This document shows positions 28,401 through 35,450 of a DNA stretch of 64,000 nt, piece by piece (the first letter of the stretch is position 1; every line of letters starts with the position of its first letter). The position numbers and the translations under genes are program-made. The stretch comes from Pseudomonas jessenii. Its GTDB lineage: Bacteria > Pseudomonadota > Gammaproteobacteria > Pseudomonadales > Pseudomonadaceae. The notes beneath the pieces were generated by a model. The model had not been told where the DNA came from, did no database searches, and was given only the letters and a program-made list of their open reading frames with translations. The DNA lies in NCBI RefSeq assembly GCF_002236115.1, contig NZ_NIWT01000007.1, forward strand, positions 186,001-250,000, read 5' to 3'.

Positions 28401-30156
28401 GTTCCGGGGTCGGGCCGCTGGTCGCAAACGCCAGCGGGTTGAGGAAGGCCTGAATCAGGCCGATCTCGCTGGAGACGAAGTTAGGGTCCAGCCGGTCAAT
28501 GGTCTCGGTCAGCATCGAGTGGCCGAAGCGAAAGACCGTGTGTGCGAACTCGGCGACGATCGACGGATTGATTGTGTCATCGAAGTCAAGGAAGGCATCG
28601 ACCTGCGGTTGAATGGTGCGCGCGAACTCTTCGAACACCAGGTGCTGATACTGCATCTCGGTGCCGAATTTCGCCGCCTGGAACAGGCGTTCACCGTTCC
28701 AGTTCAAGGTCGACAGATCAGCAGGAACAGCCGTGACGGGCGTCAGCAACCACTGGTTCAGGAACGTCAGGTCGCCGGCGGCCGCTGAGGCGAGGACCGT
28801 GTCCTTGGTCTGCTGGACCAGCCGGTTGTGCTCCGAGTGGAAGATGGAGTGGACGGTGGTCAGGCCGATGTTCTCGTTGACCCGGCCGTCGCCGGCGATG
28901 TAGTGCGCGTCGAGCAGCTCATTGTCGTAGGAGCCTGCGGCCACCGGGCCGCCGGCAACGAGGTCGGCATCGGCCGTCAGTGGCGCACCGGTCTGGCTGT
29001 CCACCGGGCTGGCATTGTGTGCGATGTCGATGAGGAACTGGTGACCGGTGCGGATCGCCAGCGATGCGTCGATCGGCGCCAGTGGATTGCCCTCGACCAA
29101 GCCGGTCGTGGTCACGATCTGCGCAAAGCCGTTCGCACCCCGAATGAAGTTGCCGTACGCGTCGGTCGCCAACAGCGGCAGGTCGAGGACGTCGAGATCG
29201 TCGAGATCGATGCCAAGCATGTCGCGCGCCTGCGCCTTCACCACTTTCCAGGTGGCCATGCCGCCGATTTCGACGTCGTCGGCAGTGCCGAACAGGCCAT
29301 CGGCGCCCAGGTCACGATTGGTGATCAGCTTGCCGGTCGCCACCGGCTTGCCGGCGGCATCGAGTTCATAGGCGCGCAGGAACACCTGGTGCGAGGGATG
29401 CGAGCTGTAGGTCTGATTCTGATCGACGAATGGCGTGGTGGTGTTTGAAGCCTCGTGGATGTCGTCGGCGGTGCCGAGGATGCCATCGGGCCCGGGCAGG
29501 TTGGTGGCCCGCGTCAACACCATGAAGTTGGTCGGGCTGCCCGGGACGAACAGCGGATCGTCCGGCTGCAGCGGGATGAACACCGTGCCGCTGCCGCCCT
29601 TGGTCACCAGATCGAGGCCATGGTCGAAGAACTGACCGAAGAAGGTCATCCAGGGATTGAACGGCGCAGACAGACCCACGTCTGGCGACTGGTTAGGAAT
29701 GAAAAAGGTCTGGAAGATCGTGCCGTCAGTACGGGTTCCAGTAACGACCTGCGCACCGGCCTTCAAGACATCGTCAACCGTGCCGAGGATGCCATCCAGA
29801 CCGGGATCGAACGTGGCCGCGACCGCCGCCGGGTTATTGGCAGTATTGTCGACGATCAGGTTGCTGATGGTGCGTGGCTGCGAGTCGATCACCAGGCCGC
29901 TGGTCTGGGTGTAAGAGGTGCCCGCCTCAGCCGGGCGGAAGACTGGAGTGGTCATGCGCGGGAAAATGTTGTCGGCTGCGCCGAACTCGCTCTGACCGAA
30001 TCTCAGGTTGTTAAACGTCCCGTCGACTGTACGCAGACCGAAAGCAAATTCCGGGTTCGGTATCAGGCTGGCGAGCGACTGGCCAGCAGTATCCGCTTCC
30101 GCGATGAAAATCTGCTGGAGAATGAACTCCAGGTCCGACTTGTTGAAATTGGCCAT
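19459..30156 (-). CDS. Giant secreted protein: two animal haem peroxidase modules plus RTX arrays (copy 2)
   Basis: This 3565-residue paralogue of the 5584-16824 product has the same order: peroxidase A (~1-890), RTX array, Ig-like domain, peroxidase B (~1462-2350), RTX array, two Ig-like domains (copy 1 has three), then a C-terminal RTX block and secretion tail. Active-site residues by motif: A has Asp178-His179, Arg425, Glu428 and His546; B has Asp1638-His1639, Arg1895, Glu1898 and His2022. GxDGxxGTADD insertions are present. The family oxidises halides or organic substrates with H2O2 and usually binds haem covalently; the substrate here is unknown. ATG at 30156 (MANFNKSDLEF) has GAGGG upstream. 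It is divergent from the intact exporter operon, the expected route out of the cell. The two modules are unusually alike at DNA level. Confidence 0.94.
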   Translation of the reverse strand: MANFNKSDLEFILQQIFIAEADTAGQSLASLIPNPEFAFGLRTVDGTFNNLRFGQSEFGAADNIFPRMTTPVFRPAEAGTSYTQTSGLVIDSQPRTISNLIVDNTANNPAAVAATFDPGLDGILGTVDDVLKAGAQVVTGTRTDGTIFQTFFIPNQSPDVGLSAPFNPWMTFFGQFFDHGLDLVTKGGSGTVFIPLQPDDPLFVPGSPTNFMVLTRATNLPGPDGILGTADDIHEASNTTTPFVDQNQTYSSHPSHQVFLRAYELDAAGKPVATGKLITNRDLGADGLFGTADDVEIGGMATWKVVKAQARDMLGIDLDDLDVLDLPLLATDAYGNFIRGANGFAQIVTTTGLVEGNPLAPIDASLAIRTGHQFLIDIAHNASPVDSQTGAPLTADADLVAGGPVAAGSYDNELLDAHYIAGDGRVNENIGLTTVHSIFHSEHNRLVQQTKDTVLASAAAGDLTFLNQWLLTPVTAVPADLSTLNWNGERLFQAAKFGTEMQYQHLVFEEFARTIQPQVDAFLDFDDTINPSIVAEFAHTVFRFGHSMLTETIDRLDPNFVSSEIGLIQAFLNPLAFATSGPTPEQAAGAIVRGLTRQVGNEIDEFVTEAVRNNLLGLPLDLPALNIARGRDTGIPSLNAARREFYAGTGDSQLKPYTSWADLVQHLKHPESLINFIAAYGTHVSITSATTLDAKRAAATLLVLGGVGEPADRLDFLNSTGVYANLANGVTITGVDAIDFWIGGLAEEKMPFGGMLGSTFNFVFEDQLEKLQNGDRLYYLHRTQGLNFLSELENNSFAKMVMLNTDATHLPALIFSSPTFTLEVDPTRQFNRSVIAGPDGIVGTVDDLPGNTDPTGGMMINGVEITPLVIRDNPNTVGPDTNYLQYTGEDHVVLGGTAGNDILVSGDGDDTLWGDAGNDRLEGGYGNDELEGGDGDDIITDMGGDDVIHGEAGNDVIHSGNGINIILGGDGNDFIVTGDDFTEVFGGAGDDFMLGSRLNAQMMGGDGDDWIEVGTQDGAPGDNFAGNLPLALLAELTGGNDVFSGDGGFDEMIGEGGDDIFIGSEGPDKMLGMSGFDWATYKDDHFGVTVDMSRIAFEQSALSPSVAGVHTKFAQVEGLSGSAFSDMLTGDDADAATIATAGVPGSVLTNIDLVNGLRAFLGAAAAGPDGIVGTADDQFGAGNILLGGGGSDIIEGRGGDDLIDGDMWLNVRISVRQNLDGTGPEIATFDSMEPMIPFMLDGTFNPGQLVIVREILTDAPAFDTALFTGNQLDYTVTTVGGVTTVVDSVVGRDGTDRLTNIERLQFNDQSLTLPDGVGLNNDPLGLLTILDAASNTPDATPTTGQLLRVSAADVTDADNAGGAITGPIAFYWQFEAVPGTGVFQDITRLADGGAALAHVTGPTFRVTPDLAGLELRVRAVYKDQNGVLETAFSAPTAAVVAGVAPPPAAPLPAETPVASTGVHYIRADLQFILDQILISERNAAGEDLLGLLPNARLPLGLRTVDGSFNNLVAGQTEFGAADTLFPRLVPAQFDTAEAGTSYAQTSGLVTDSQPRTISNLIADNTASNPAAVAATFDPGLDGILGTVDDVLKDGAQVITGTRTDGTTFQTFFMPNQSPDVGLSAPFNPWMTFFGQFFDHGLDLVTKGGSGTVFIPLQPDDPLFVPGSPTNFMVLTRATNLPGPDGILGTADDIHEASNTTTPFVDQNQTYTSHPSHQVFLRAYEFNAAGDPVATGRLITNRDLGADGLFGTADDVEIGGMATWKVVKAQARDLLGINLTDADFDNVPLLATDAYGNFIKGPNGFPMVMMRGPDGIADTADDVLVEGNPAAPISLVNAVRTGHQFLIDIAHSAVPVDSQTGAPLTADADLVAGGPVAAGFYDNELLDAHYIAGDGRVNENIGLTTVHAIFHSEHNRLVQHTKDVAIASNDVNFLNQWLMPDAQLLVLPTTAAEIAALHWNGERLFQAARFGTEMQYQHLVFEEFARTIQPNIDPFLGEHQNYQTEIDPAIVAEFAHAVYRLGHSMLTETIDRLDPNFASSEIGLIQAFLNPLAFAASGPTPEQAAGAIVRGLTRQVGNEIDEFVTEAVRNNLLGLPLDLPAINIARGRDTGLPTLNEARREFYTATGDSNLKPYISWADLVQHLKHPESLINFIAAYGTHASITSATTLDGKRAAASLLVLGGVGEPADRLDFLNSTGAWASGPTGVTITGLDNIDLWIGGLAEEKMPFGGMLGSTFNFVFENQMEKLQNADRFYYLERNAGLNFVTELENNSFARLVMANTDATHLPAVMFLTPAFTLEVDPTRQFNASVIAGPDGIVGTVDDLPGNADPVGGILLTPLVIRDNPATVGPDTSYLQYTGEDHVVLGGSAANDILVSGDGDDTLYGDGGNDRLEGGFGNDFMVGGDGDDIITDMGGDDTIHGGDGNDVIHSGNGVNLNLGGSGKDFVVTGEDSSEVFGGAGDDFIMGSLADEQLMGNEGDDWIERGTADGAPGDNFDPNGLDLIRGNDIFIGTGAPDRFMAEGGDDIMFGNGGAGDRYLGGSGYDWAGFKDDPFGVSIDLGLAEIAIAPPLPELAATVARFQLVEGLTGSHFSDILRGDDADATVIAAAGAQGSVLTNFDLVSGLRSFVGTAAAGPDGIVGTADDQFGAGNIVLGGGGSDIIEGGGGDDLVDGDKWLNVRISVRQNIDGTGPEIATFDSMVQLEPLMLNGTYNPGQLVAVREILTDAPDPLNPGHSFDTALYTGLLADYTVIENVDGTVTVADSVVGRDGTDRLSSIERLQFADQSRVLVAGLNAEPVGLLRISDGTPAVGQVLTVLADTVSDADNVTVGGAIPGPIAFVWQVETDPGTGIFDDIGIALGGGLGTATGSTFTVTAAELGLALRVRAIYQDGHGVLESIFSAQTAPTAPLGGSPVNVLPVGTVLISDTTPTEGSALTATDAFTDANGTTTSVITHQWQAGGIGAIFTDIAGATGTTFTPGQAQVGQQLRVVASYTDDLGTLEQVTSAATTVVGDLFVGTAGVDVWTGTAGDDVASGGAGNDILNALGGNDILNGDAGNDFLNGGAGNDQMVGGTGNDTYRVDSVGDLVVELTGEGQDSVQTTLASFTLSANLEHLLYLGAANFVGTGNASNNVMTGGGGNDTLNGGAGNDTLIGGAGNDVLNGDAGNDAMVGGAGNDTFRVDSAGDLVVEVAGNGEDSVQTSLVSYTLGANVEHLLYTGTGNFVGNGNASNNVMTGGVGNDSLDGAGGNDTLMGGAGNDVLTGGAGNDAMVGGAGNDTFRVDSAGDLVVEVVGNGADSVQTTLTSYTLGANVEHMLFTGAGNFVGNGNALNNIITAGAGNDSLNGGAGNDTLLGGSGNDVIDGAVGADRMEGGVGNDTFRVDSAADAVVEVAGSGEDSVQTSLNSYTLGADAEHLLFTGVGNFVGTGNASNNVMTAGVGNDTLNGAGGNDTLLGGLGDDNLDGGAGNDSVAGGAGNDTMNAASGNDIFVFGAGFGNDRILGFDTDAAGGQDLLNIAALNITAATFGSSFNVVDLGADTMLSFGAGNITLVGVGDPNTLSATDFILAS
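19756..20955 (-). repeat. Four 300-bp tandem coding repeats (RTX units) in peroxidase copy 2
   Basis: Units with CCCAGTGTGTA or close variants recur at 19937, 20237, 20537 and 20837, the same 300-bp period as in copy 1. The unit nearest the gene end is almost identical to its copy 1 counterpart, the others less so. Boundaries are approximate. Confidence 0.85.
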
Positions 30157-30528
30157 TTTGGATTGCCCTCGATCTGTCTGCACAAAGGCACGGGACGAGA
30201 AAATCCTCCCGCGCCCAGTCAAGTACTGGCTTACGCAGTTTGTAAGTCATGTTTTTTTGGCGAGAGATCTGGCGTTACCCGGGACCCGGGATACGCGCAT
30301 GAAATTCGCGTAGAGAATTGCTCGCCGGTCGATCAGGCAGAGCAGATACGAGCCCTGGGCGGGCCATGGAATCTGGAAGTGAAGGCGAACGTCCTGGACA
30401 GCCCCGTCCCTCTGAAAAAGCACGAAATGAGCGACATGATTCTGCTCCTCTCGGGAGAACCACCGCGCCTTGCGTTGCCAAAACGATGGCAAGCTTCAGG
30501 CGAGGCGGACGCCCCCCCGATAACTAAG

Positions 30529-30557
30529 ACTAAAGTTCCATAGCAAATCTTTGTCAA
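30529..30557 (-). promoter_or_regulatory. Sigma70-like promoter of peroxidase copy 2
   Basis: TTGACA (30552-30557 on the minus strand), a 17-base spacer and TTTAGT (30529-30534), matching the left copy. Confidence 0.6.
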
Positions 30558-30629
30558 TATTACGTCGCTAAAACAGACGACCGGTGTTTTTTCCTCACAA
30601 CTATCTGTTTTTAAAAGACATATAGGCGG

Positions 30630-30658
30630 TTGAGTGCAGGTATAGAGCGAAATGTTAT
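30630..30658 (+). promoter_or_regulatory. Possible promoter of the type I secretion operon
   Basis: TTGAGT and TGTTAT are separated by 17 bases. The left copy has TTGTGT and TGTTAT at the same spacing (17289-17317). Both hexamers are imperfect. Confidence 0.35.
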
Positions 30659-30835
30659 TTCGATTTGTTTCTCCGCCACCTACGCTGCTGCATAAGGGAG
30701 CAACGCAGCGATTTCGGAAGACTCGCCATCCATAGAGCGACCAGCCTGCGTGTCCATAAGCTGTTTACTGGACTACATTTACTGTTAGCTGTTGCGCGCC
30801 AAGGGCAATCGGCTTTTCGCAGTGGGAGGATCAAA

Positions 30836-32572
30836 ATGCCCAAGCAGTCGAGCATCCGTTCAGAACTGGCCGACGCGCTCTTTCGTCTGCGCCGCAGCTT
30901 TTATTTGCTGGCAGGGTTCAGCGGCGTCATAAACGTCATGATGTTGACGCCAGCTATTTATATGCTGCAGGTTTACGATCGAGCCCTGGTCAGTCGCAAC
31001 GTCACGACACTGACAATGCTGACTGTTCTGGTAGTAGGTTTGTTCTTGCTGATGTCCACGCTGGAAATGGTCCGCACCCGTGTACTGATCCGGGTCGGAA
31101 ACTGCCTCGACATGGACCTCAACCGACGCATTTTCACCGCTGCATTCGAGCGCAACCTGAACCGCGCCGGAGGTAACCCGGCCCAGGCCCTGCAAGATCT
31201 CTCCCAGGTTCGTCAGTTCGTCACCGGTAACTCCCTGTTCGCTTTCTTCGATGCACCGTGGACGCCGATCTACCTGCTGGTCGCCTATTTGATTCACCCG
31301 ATACTCGGACTGATCACGCTGATCGGCTCGCTGATTCTGGTGGCCCTGGCCTGGCTCACTGAAAAGGCGACGCAGAAGCCGCTGGCCGAAGCCAATCAGG
31401 CCGCCCTCTCCTCCAGCCAGTACGCCAACAACAACCTGCGCAACGCCGAGGTCATCGAGGCCATGGGCATGCTGCCGTCGATCAGCAAGCGCTGGTTCCA
31501 AAGCCATTTGCGCATTCTGGAAATGCAGACCCTGGCCTCAGACCGCGCCGCCTTGATCAGCAGCACCGGGCGCTTCGTGCGGATCACGTTGCAGTCACTG
31601 ATCCTCGGCGCCGGCGCGCTGCTGGCGATCGAAGGCAAGATCACCCCGGGGATGATGATTGCCTGCTCGATCCTCACCGGTCGCGCGCTGGGTCCGGTGG
31701 AACAGGTCATCGCGTCGTGGAAGCAACTGCTCGGCTGCCGCTCGGCCTGGGGCCGGCTCAACGAGATGCTGCAAGACTTTCCGCGCCGGCCACCGAGCAT
31801 GTCGCTGCAACGACCAATGGGCATGCTGGCGGTGGAGAATGTGTATGCAGGTGCTCCGGGTACCCCCAACACGATTCTGCGCGGAGTGAGTTTCAGCCTT
31901 GTCCCCGGTGAAAGCCTCGGCGTTATCGGCCCATCCGCCTCGGGCAAATCCACCCTCGCCCGCCTGCTGGTTGGCGTCTGGCCGACGCAGGCCGGCAAGG
32001 TGCGCCTGGACGGTGCGGACATATTCACCTGGAACAAGGGCGAGCTTGGCCCCTGGCTCGGCTACCTGCCACAGGACGTGGAACTGTTCGAGGGCAATAT
32101 CGCCGACAACATTGCGCGCTTTGGCGAAGTGGACAGCGAAGCGGTCATCCGCGCCGCCAAGATCACTGGTGTGCACGAGATGATCCTGCGTTTTCCGCAG
32201 GGTTATGACACCCGCCTGGGCACCGATGGCAGCCCGCTATCCGGTGGCCAGAAGCAGCGCATCGCCTTGGCCCGCGCGCTGTATGGCGAGCCCAATCTGA
32301 TCGTGCTGGACGAACCGAACGCCAACCTCGACGACGTCGGCGAAAAGGCCTTGGTCGATGCCCTGGCCGAACTCAAGGGCCGTGGCGCCACCGTCATTCT
32401 GATTTCTCACCGTCCCAACGTACTCTGTGCCGTCGATAAGGTGCTGATGCTGCGCGACGGCGGCGTGCAGATGCTCGGCACGCGCGATGAAGTATTCGCA
32501 GCGCTGCGCAAGGCCAGTGTGATCCCTGCAAGCGCGTCGACTCCACTGGCCTCCGTCAAAGCACGGGAGTGA
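30836..32572 (+). CDS. Type I secretion ABC transporter (PrtD/AprD type)
   Basis: This 578-residue inner-membrane ATPase of an RTX-protein exporter has N-terminal membrane segments (SFYLLAGFSGVINVMML; TVLVVGLFLLMSTL; LGLITLIGSLILVALAWL) in an ABC exporter domain to ~residue 320. A nucleotide-binding domain follows, with Walker A GPSASGKST (~364-372), signature LSGGQKQRIALARA (~468) and Walker B LIVLDEPNANLDD (~487). There is no N-terminal C39 domain, as expected for a transporter of proteins with uncleaved C-terminal signals. The frame opens at 30665, but ATG 30836 has GGGAGGA upstream and starts the normal family N-terminus. It is the first gene of a three-gene operon and the surviving copy; it likely exports both giant peroxidases. 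Confidence 0.95.
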   Translation: MPKQSSIRSELADALFRLRRSFYLLAGFSGVINVMMLTPAIYMLQVYDRALVSRNVTTLTMLTVLVVGLFLLMSTLEMVRTRVLIRVGNCLDMDLNRRIFTAAFERNLNRAGGNPAQALQDLSQVRQFVTGNSLFAFFDAPWTPIYLLVAYLIHPILGLITLIGSLILVALAWLTEKATQKPLAEANQAALSSSQYANNNLRNAEVIEAMGMLPSISKRWFQSHLRILEMQTLASDRAALISSTGRFVRITLQSLILGAGALLAIEGKITPGMMIACSILTGRALGPVEQVIASWKQLLGCRSAWGRLNEMLQDFPRRPPSMSLQRPMGMLAVENVYAGAPGTPNTILRGVSFSLVPGESLGVIGPSASGKSTLARLLVGVWPTQAGKVRLDGADIFTWNKGELGPWLGYLPQDVELFEGNIADNIARFGEVDSEAVIRAAKITGVHEMILRFPQGYDTRLGTDGSPLSGGQKQRIALARALYGEPNLIVLDEPNANLDDVGEKALVDALAELKGRGATVILISHRPNVLCAVDKVLMLRDGGVQMLGTRDEVFAALRKASVIPASASTPLASVKARE

Positions 32573-32578
32573 CCGATC

Positions 32579-33919
32579 ATGCAACTGAGCCAACACACCG
32601 AGATGATTCAAGCCGATCCCAGGAGCGTGGTAGATCTGGACGTCGGTAAACCCGCGCGCTGGGGCGTGTGGCTGGTGCTCGCCGGTTTTGGCGGCTTCCT
32701 CCTGTGGTCCTGGCTGGCACCGCTGGATGCCGGCGTGGTAGCGACAGGCACGGTCAAAGTCACCAGTAATCGCAAAGCCGTGCAGCATCTGAGCGGCGGT
32801 ACCGTGGAGGCCATCCTCGTTCGCGAAGGCGATCTGGTAACAAAGGGTCAGGAGGTGGTCCGCCTCGATTCGTTGCGTGCCCTTGCCGAACAGGGGGCGG
32901 TCAGCGCCCAGTACATCGTCAGCAAGACGGTGGAAAACCGTCTGGAAGCGGAACGTGACAACCGCGACGTGGTGAACTTCGATCCCGAACTGCTCAAGCG
33001 CTTCAAGGGTGACCAACGCCTGGAAGCCGCCATGGACCTGCAACAGCGCCTGCTCGATACACGGCGCGCCGGTCTCGCTGGCGAGATCAGCATCCTGAAG
33101 GAAAACCTGGCGGCGTCGGCAGTGCAGCTCAAGGGCCTGCAGCAGGTCTATAGCGCCCGTGCCTCGCAGATCAGTTTCCTCAACCAGGAACTGCAAGGCA
33201 CCCGCGTGCTGTCGGCCGAAGGCTATGTGCCGCGCAACCGCCTGCTTGAGCTGGAGCGCAGCAATGCCGACCTCTCCGCCGGCCAGGCCGAGAACCTCAA
33301 CAACATTGCCCGGGTGCGTAGCCAGACCACCGAAATCAAGCTGCGCATCCTGCAGCGCCAGCACGATTACCTGAAGGAAGTCGAATCGCAGTTGACGGAA
33401 ACCGCCAAGGAAAACACCACCCTGGCCGACCGCTTGCGCGCCCTCGACTATGAAGTGACGCACACGGTGATTCGTTCGCCGATCGACGGCATGGTCCAGG
33501 CCCTGAGCATCGCCACCGTCGGCGGGATCATTCAGCCCGGCTTCAAGATCATGGAAATCGTTCCGCTCAACGAACCGTTGCAGGTCGACGCGATGATTCC
33601 CGTGCAGGCCATCGACAAGATGGCCCCCGGCCTGCCCGTGGACATTTCCTTCCCGGCCTTCAACCATGCCCAGACGCCTAACATCCCCGGACGCGTGATG
33701 ACTATCTCCGCCGACCGCCTGATGGACGAGGAAAGCAAGCAGCCGTTCTATCTGGCCCAGGTGGAAGTCACCCCCGATGGCATGAGCCTGCTTGGCAGCA
33801 ATCACATTCGCCCCGGCATGCCCGCCAGCGTCACCATCAAGACCGGCGAACGCAACATGATGAGCTATCTTCTTAAACCAATGCTCGAACGTGTGGACAG
33901 CTCATTCAAGGAACAATGA
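32579..33919 (+). CDS. Type I secretion membrane fusion protein (HlyD/PrtE type)
   Basis: This 446-residue periplasmic adaptor has one N-terminal transmembrane helix (~29-46, VWLVLAGFGGFLLWSWL). A biotinyl-lipoyl-like half follows (VVATGTVKVTSNRKAVQHL; VEAILVREGDLVTKGQEVV), then a long coiled-coil hairpin (~90-290, e.g. AEQGAVSAQYIVSKTVENR) and the returning beta-barrel domain (VIRSPIDGMVQALSIATVGG). The start lies 6 bp after the stop of the ABC gene. The gene has no counterpart in the left copy, where it was deleted completely. It links the ABC transporter to the TolC-like channel. Confidence 0.95.
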   Translation: MQLSQHTEMIQADPRSVVDLDVGKPARWGVWLVLAGFGGFLLWSWLAPLDAGVVATGTVKVTSNRKAVQHLSGGTVEAILVREGDLVTKGQEVVRLDSLRALAEQGAVSAQYIVSKTVENRLEAERDNRDVVNFDPELLKRFKGDQRLEAAMDLQQRLLDTRRAGLAGEISILKENLAASAVQLKGLQQVYSARASQISFLNQELQGTRVLSAEGYVPRNRLLELERSNADLSAGQAENLNNIARVRSQTTEIKLRILQRQHDYLKEVESQLTETAKENTTLADRLRALDYEVTHTVIRSPIDGMVQALSIATVGGIIQPGFKIMEIVPLNEPLQVDAMIPVQAIDKMAPGLPVDISFPAFNHAQTPNIPGRVMTISADRLMDEESKQPFYLAQVEVTPDGMSLLGSNHIRPGMPASVTIKTGERNMMSYLLKPMLERVDSSFKEQ

Positions 33920-33920
33920 A

Positions 33921-35249
33921 ATGGACCGTCATTGCCTGCTCTTCTGCCTGCTGGGGCTGGCCTTGCCGGCCAGCGCCATGGACCTCAAGCAAGCCTGGGA
34001 CCTGTTGCAGTTCCAGGGCCCTATCTACCAGGCCGCCGTGAATGAAAAAAAGGCCGGCGGGGAAAATCGCGCCATCGGCAAGGCCGGCCTGTTACCGCAG
34101 GTCAACGCCTCGGCCTACAACAACAAGGTCAATGGTACTCAAAGCCAGAACAACATCGACAGAGATCTCCATTACGACTCCAAGGGCGCCAACGTGCGCC
34201 TGCGCCAGCCGCTGTTCAACAAACAGAAGATGGCCGAGTACCGCCAGGGTCAGCAACGTGCCGACTACAGCAATGCGGTATTCGATGCCAAGAGCCAGGA
34301 CGCCGCGGTGCGCTTGGCCGAAAGCTATTTCGATGTGCTCCTGGCCAGCGAAACCATCACCCTGGCCAAGTCCAAGCTGAACGCCTTCGACGAACAACTC
34401 GCCTCGGCGAAACGGCGCCTGGAACTGGGGGCCGGCACCGTCACCGACGTCGACGAGTCGACCGCCCGCCGTGACCTCGCCGAAGCCGAACTGATCGAAG
34501 CGCAGGACAACCTGGTCAACGCGCGCCGCAAGCTCGAGGAATACATCGGTGAAACCCCCGAATCGCTGACCACCTTGCGTCCGAGCTTCGATACGCCACC
34601 ACTGCTGCCAAGCAACCTGCAGGACTGGTTGGTCAAAGCCCAGACCGATAGCCCGCTGATCCATGCTCGCCGCTATAGCCGTGACCTCGCCGAAGAAGAA
34701 GTGAAGCGCGCCAGGGCCGGCCACTGGCCGACACTGGATTTCATCGCCGGCTACACCGCGGGTGAGAGCCAATCACTCTCCGAGCTGAATCAACGCAACC
34801 GCTACGGTTCGATCGGACTGGAAGTCAATTTCCCGCTGTTCAGCGGTGGCGGCGTCAGCGCTCTGACACGCCAGGCCAGCGCCAACAGCGACAAGGCCCT
34901 GGATGAACTCGACGCTGCGCGACAGGAAGTCATCACCGGAACCACCCGTGAGTTTCAAGGCATTCTGAGCGGTGCAAGACGCATTCGCGCGCTGGAGAAG
35001 GCCGTAGCGTCCAACGAACGCTCACTGGCATCTTCACGCAAGGGTTTCAAGGAAGGCGGCACCAGCACCAACTCGGACGTCCTCAATGCCGAAGAGCTGC
35101 TTTTCGTTGCGCGCCACGATCTGTTCGAGGCCAAGTTGCGCTATTTGATGTCGCGCCTGCGCCTGGCCTCCTCGGTGGGCAGCCTGGGCGACGACGATAT
35201 CGACCAGATCAACAACTACCTCGGCCCGGAACTGCTGGTCACCAACTGA
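33921..35249 (+). CDS. TolC-family outer membrane protein of the type I exporter
   Basis: This 442-residue protein has a signal peptide (MDRHCLLFCLLGLALPASA, cleavage before MDLKQAWD). Two outer membrane efflux repeats are visible (AWDLLQFQGPIYQAAVNEKK and the related LSGARRIRALEKAVASNERS half), with the helical periplasmic barrel motifs LRQPLFNKQKMAEYR and NFPLFSGGGVSALTR. It starts one base after the stop of the fusion protein gene, so translation is probably coupled. An in-frame upstream ATG at 33891 lies inside the previous gene and is not used. A 90-residue piece of its paralogue survives at 18235-18504. Confidence 0.95.
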   Translation: MDRHCLLFCLLGLALPASAMDLKQAWDLLQFQGPIYQAAVNEKKAGGENRAIGKAGLLPQVNASAYNNKVNGTQSQNNIDRDLHYDSKGANVRLRQPLFNKQKMAEYRQGQQRADYSNAVFDAKSQDAAVRLAESYFDVLLASETITLAKSKLNAFDEQLASAKRRLELGAGTVTDVDESTARRDLAEAELIEAQDNLVNARRKLEEYIGETPESLTTLRPSFDTPPLLPSNLQDWLVKAQTDSPLIHARRYSRDLAEEEVKRARAGHWPTLDFIAGYTAGESQSLSELNQRNRYGSIGLEVNFPLFSGGGVSALTRQASANSDKALDELDAARQEVITGTTREFQGILSGARRIRALEKAVASNERSLASSRKGFKEGGTSTNSDVLNAEELLFVARHDLFEAKLRYLMSRLRLASSVGSLGDDDIDQINNYLGPELLVTN

Positions 35250-35450
35250 CGCTCACCTGCCGGTCGGTCAAGCCACATGATGGCAGACCGGCGCCCCTCC
35301 TCCCAAGATCGCCATCCTGGTATTCATGGCCGCGTCGCGGCGCAGAAAGGCAGCCGCCGGCGAAAAAAACAGCCAACGCTTGAAATTTGCCCACTAAGGC
35401 CTTGATTCCCTTTATGCTCGAACCGGTTCCAGGCTGTAAACTGTTTCCCC

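Larger units (their letters stand above)
30157..30835. promoter_or_regulatory. Divergent intergenic region of the right copy
   Basis: No gene is seen. It is similar to 16825-17498. It contains a promoter toward the peroxidase (30529-30557), a long leader with a hairpin at about 30187-30215 that pairs through one G-U wobble in the minus-strand RNA, and a promoter-like pair toward the exporter operon (30630-30658). About 70 bp lie between the two -35 elements and could hold a shared operator. Confidence 0.6.

Noticed and set aside
21724..28788. Very long plus-strand open frames (over 1000 codons each at 21724-25068 and 25075-28788) opposite peroxidase copy 2, with similar ones opposite copy 1
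   Set aside because: They are antisense shadows of GC-rich, repetitive coding DNA; the minus-strand frames encode recognisable peroxidase and RTX domains, and the plus-strand products have no recognisable motifs or ribosome sites.
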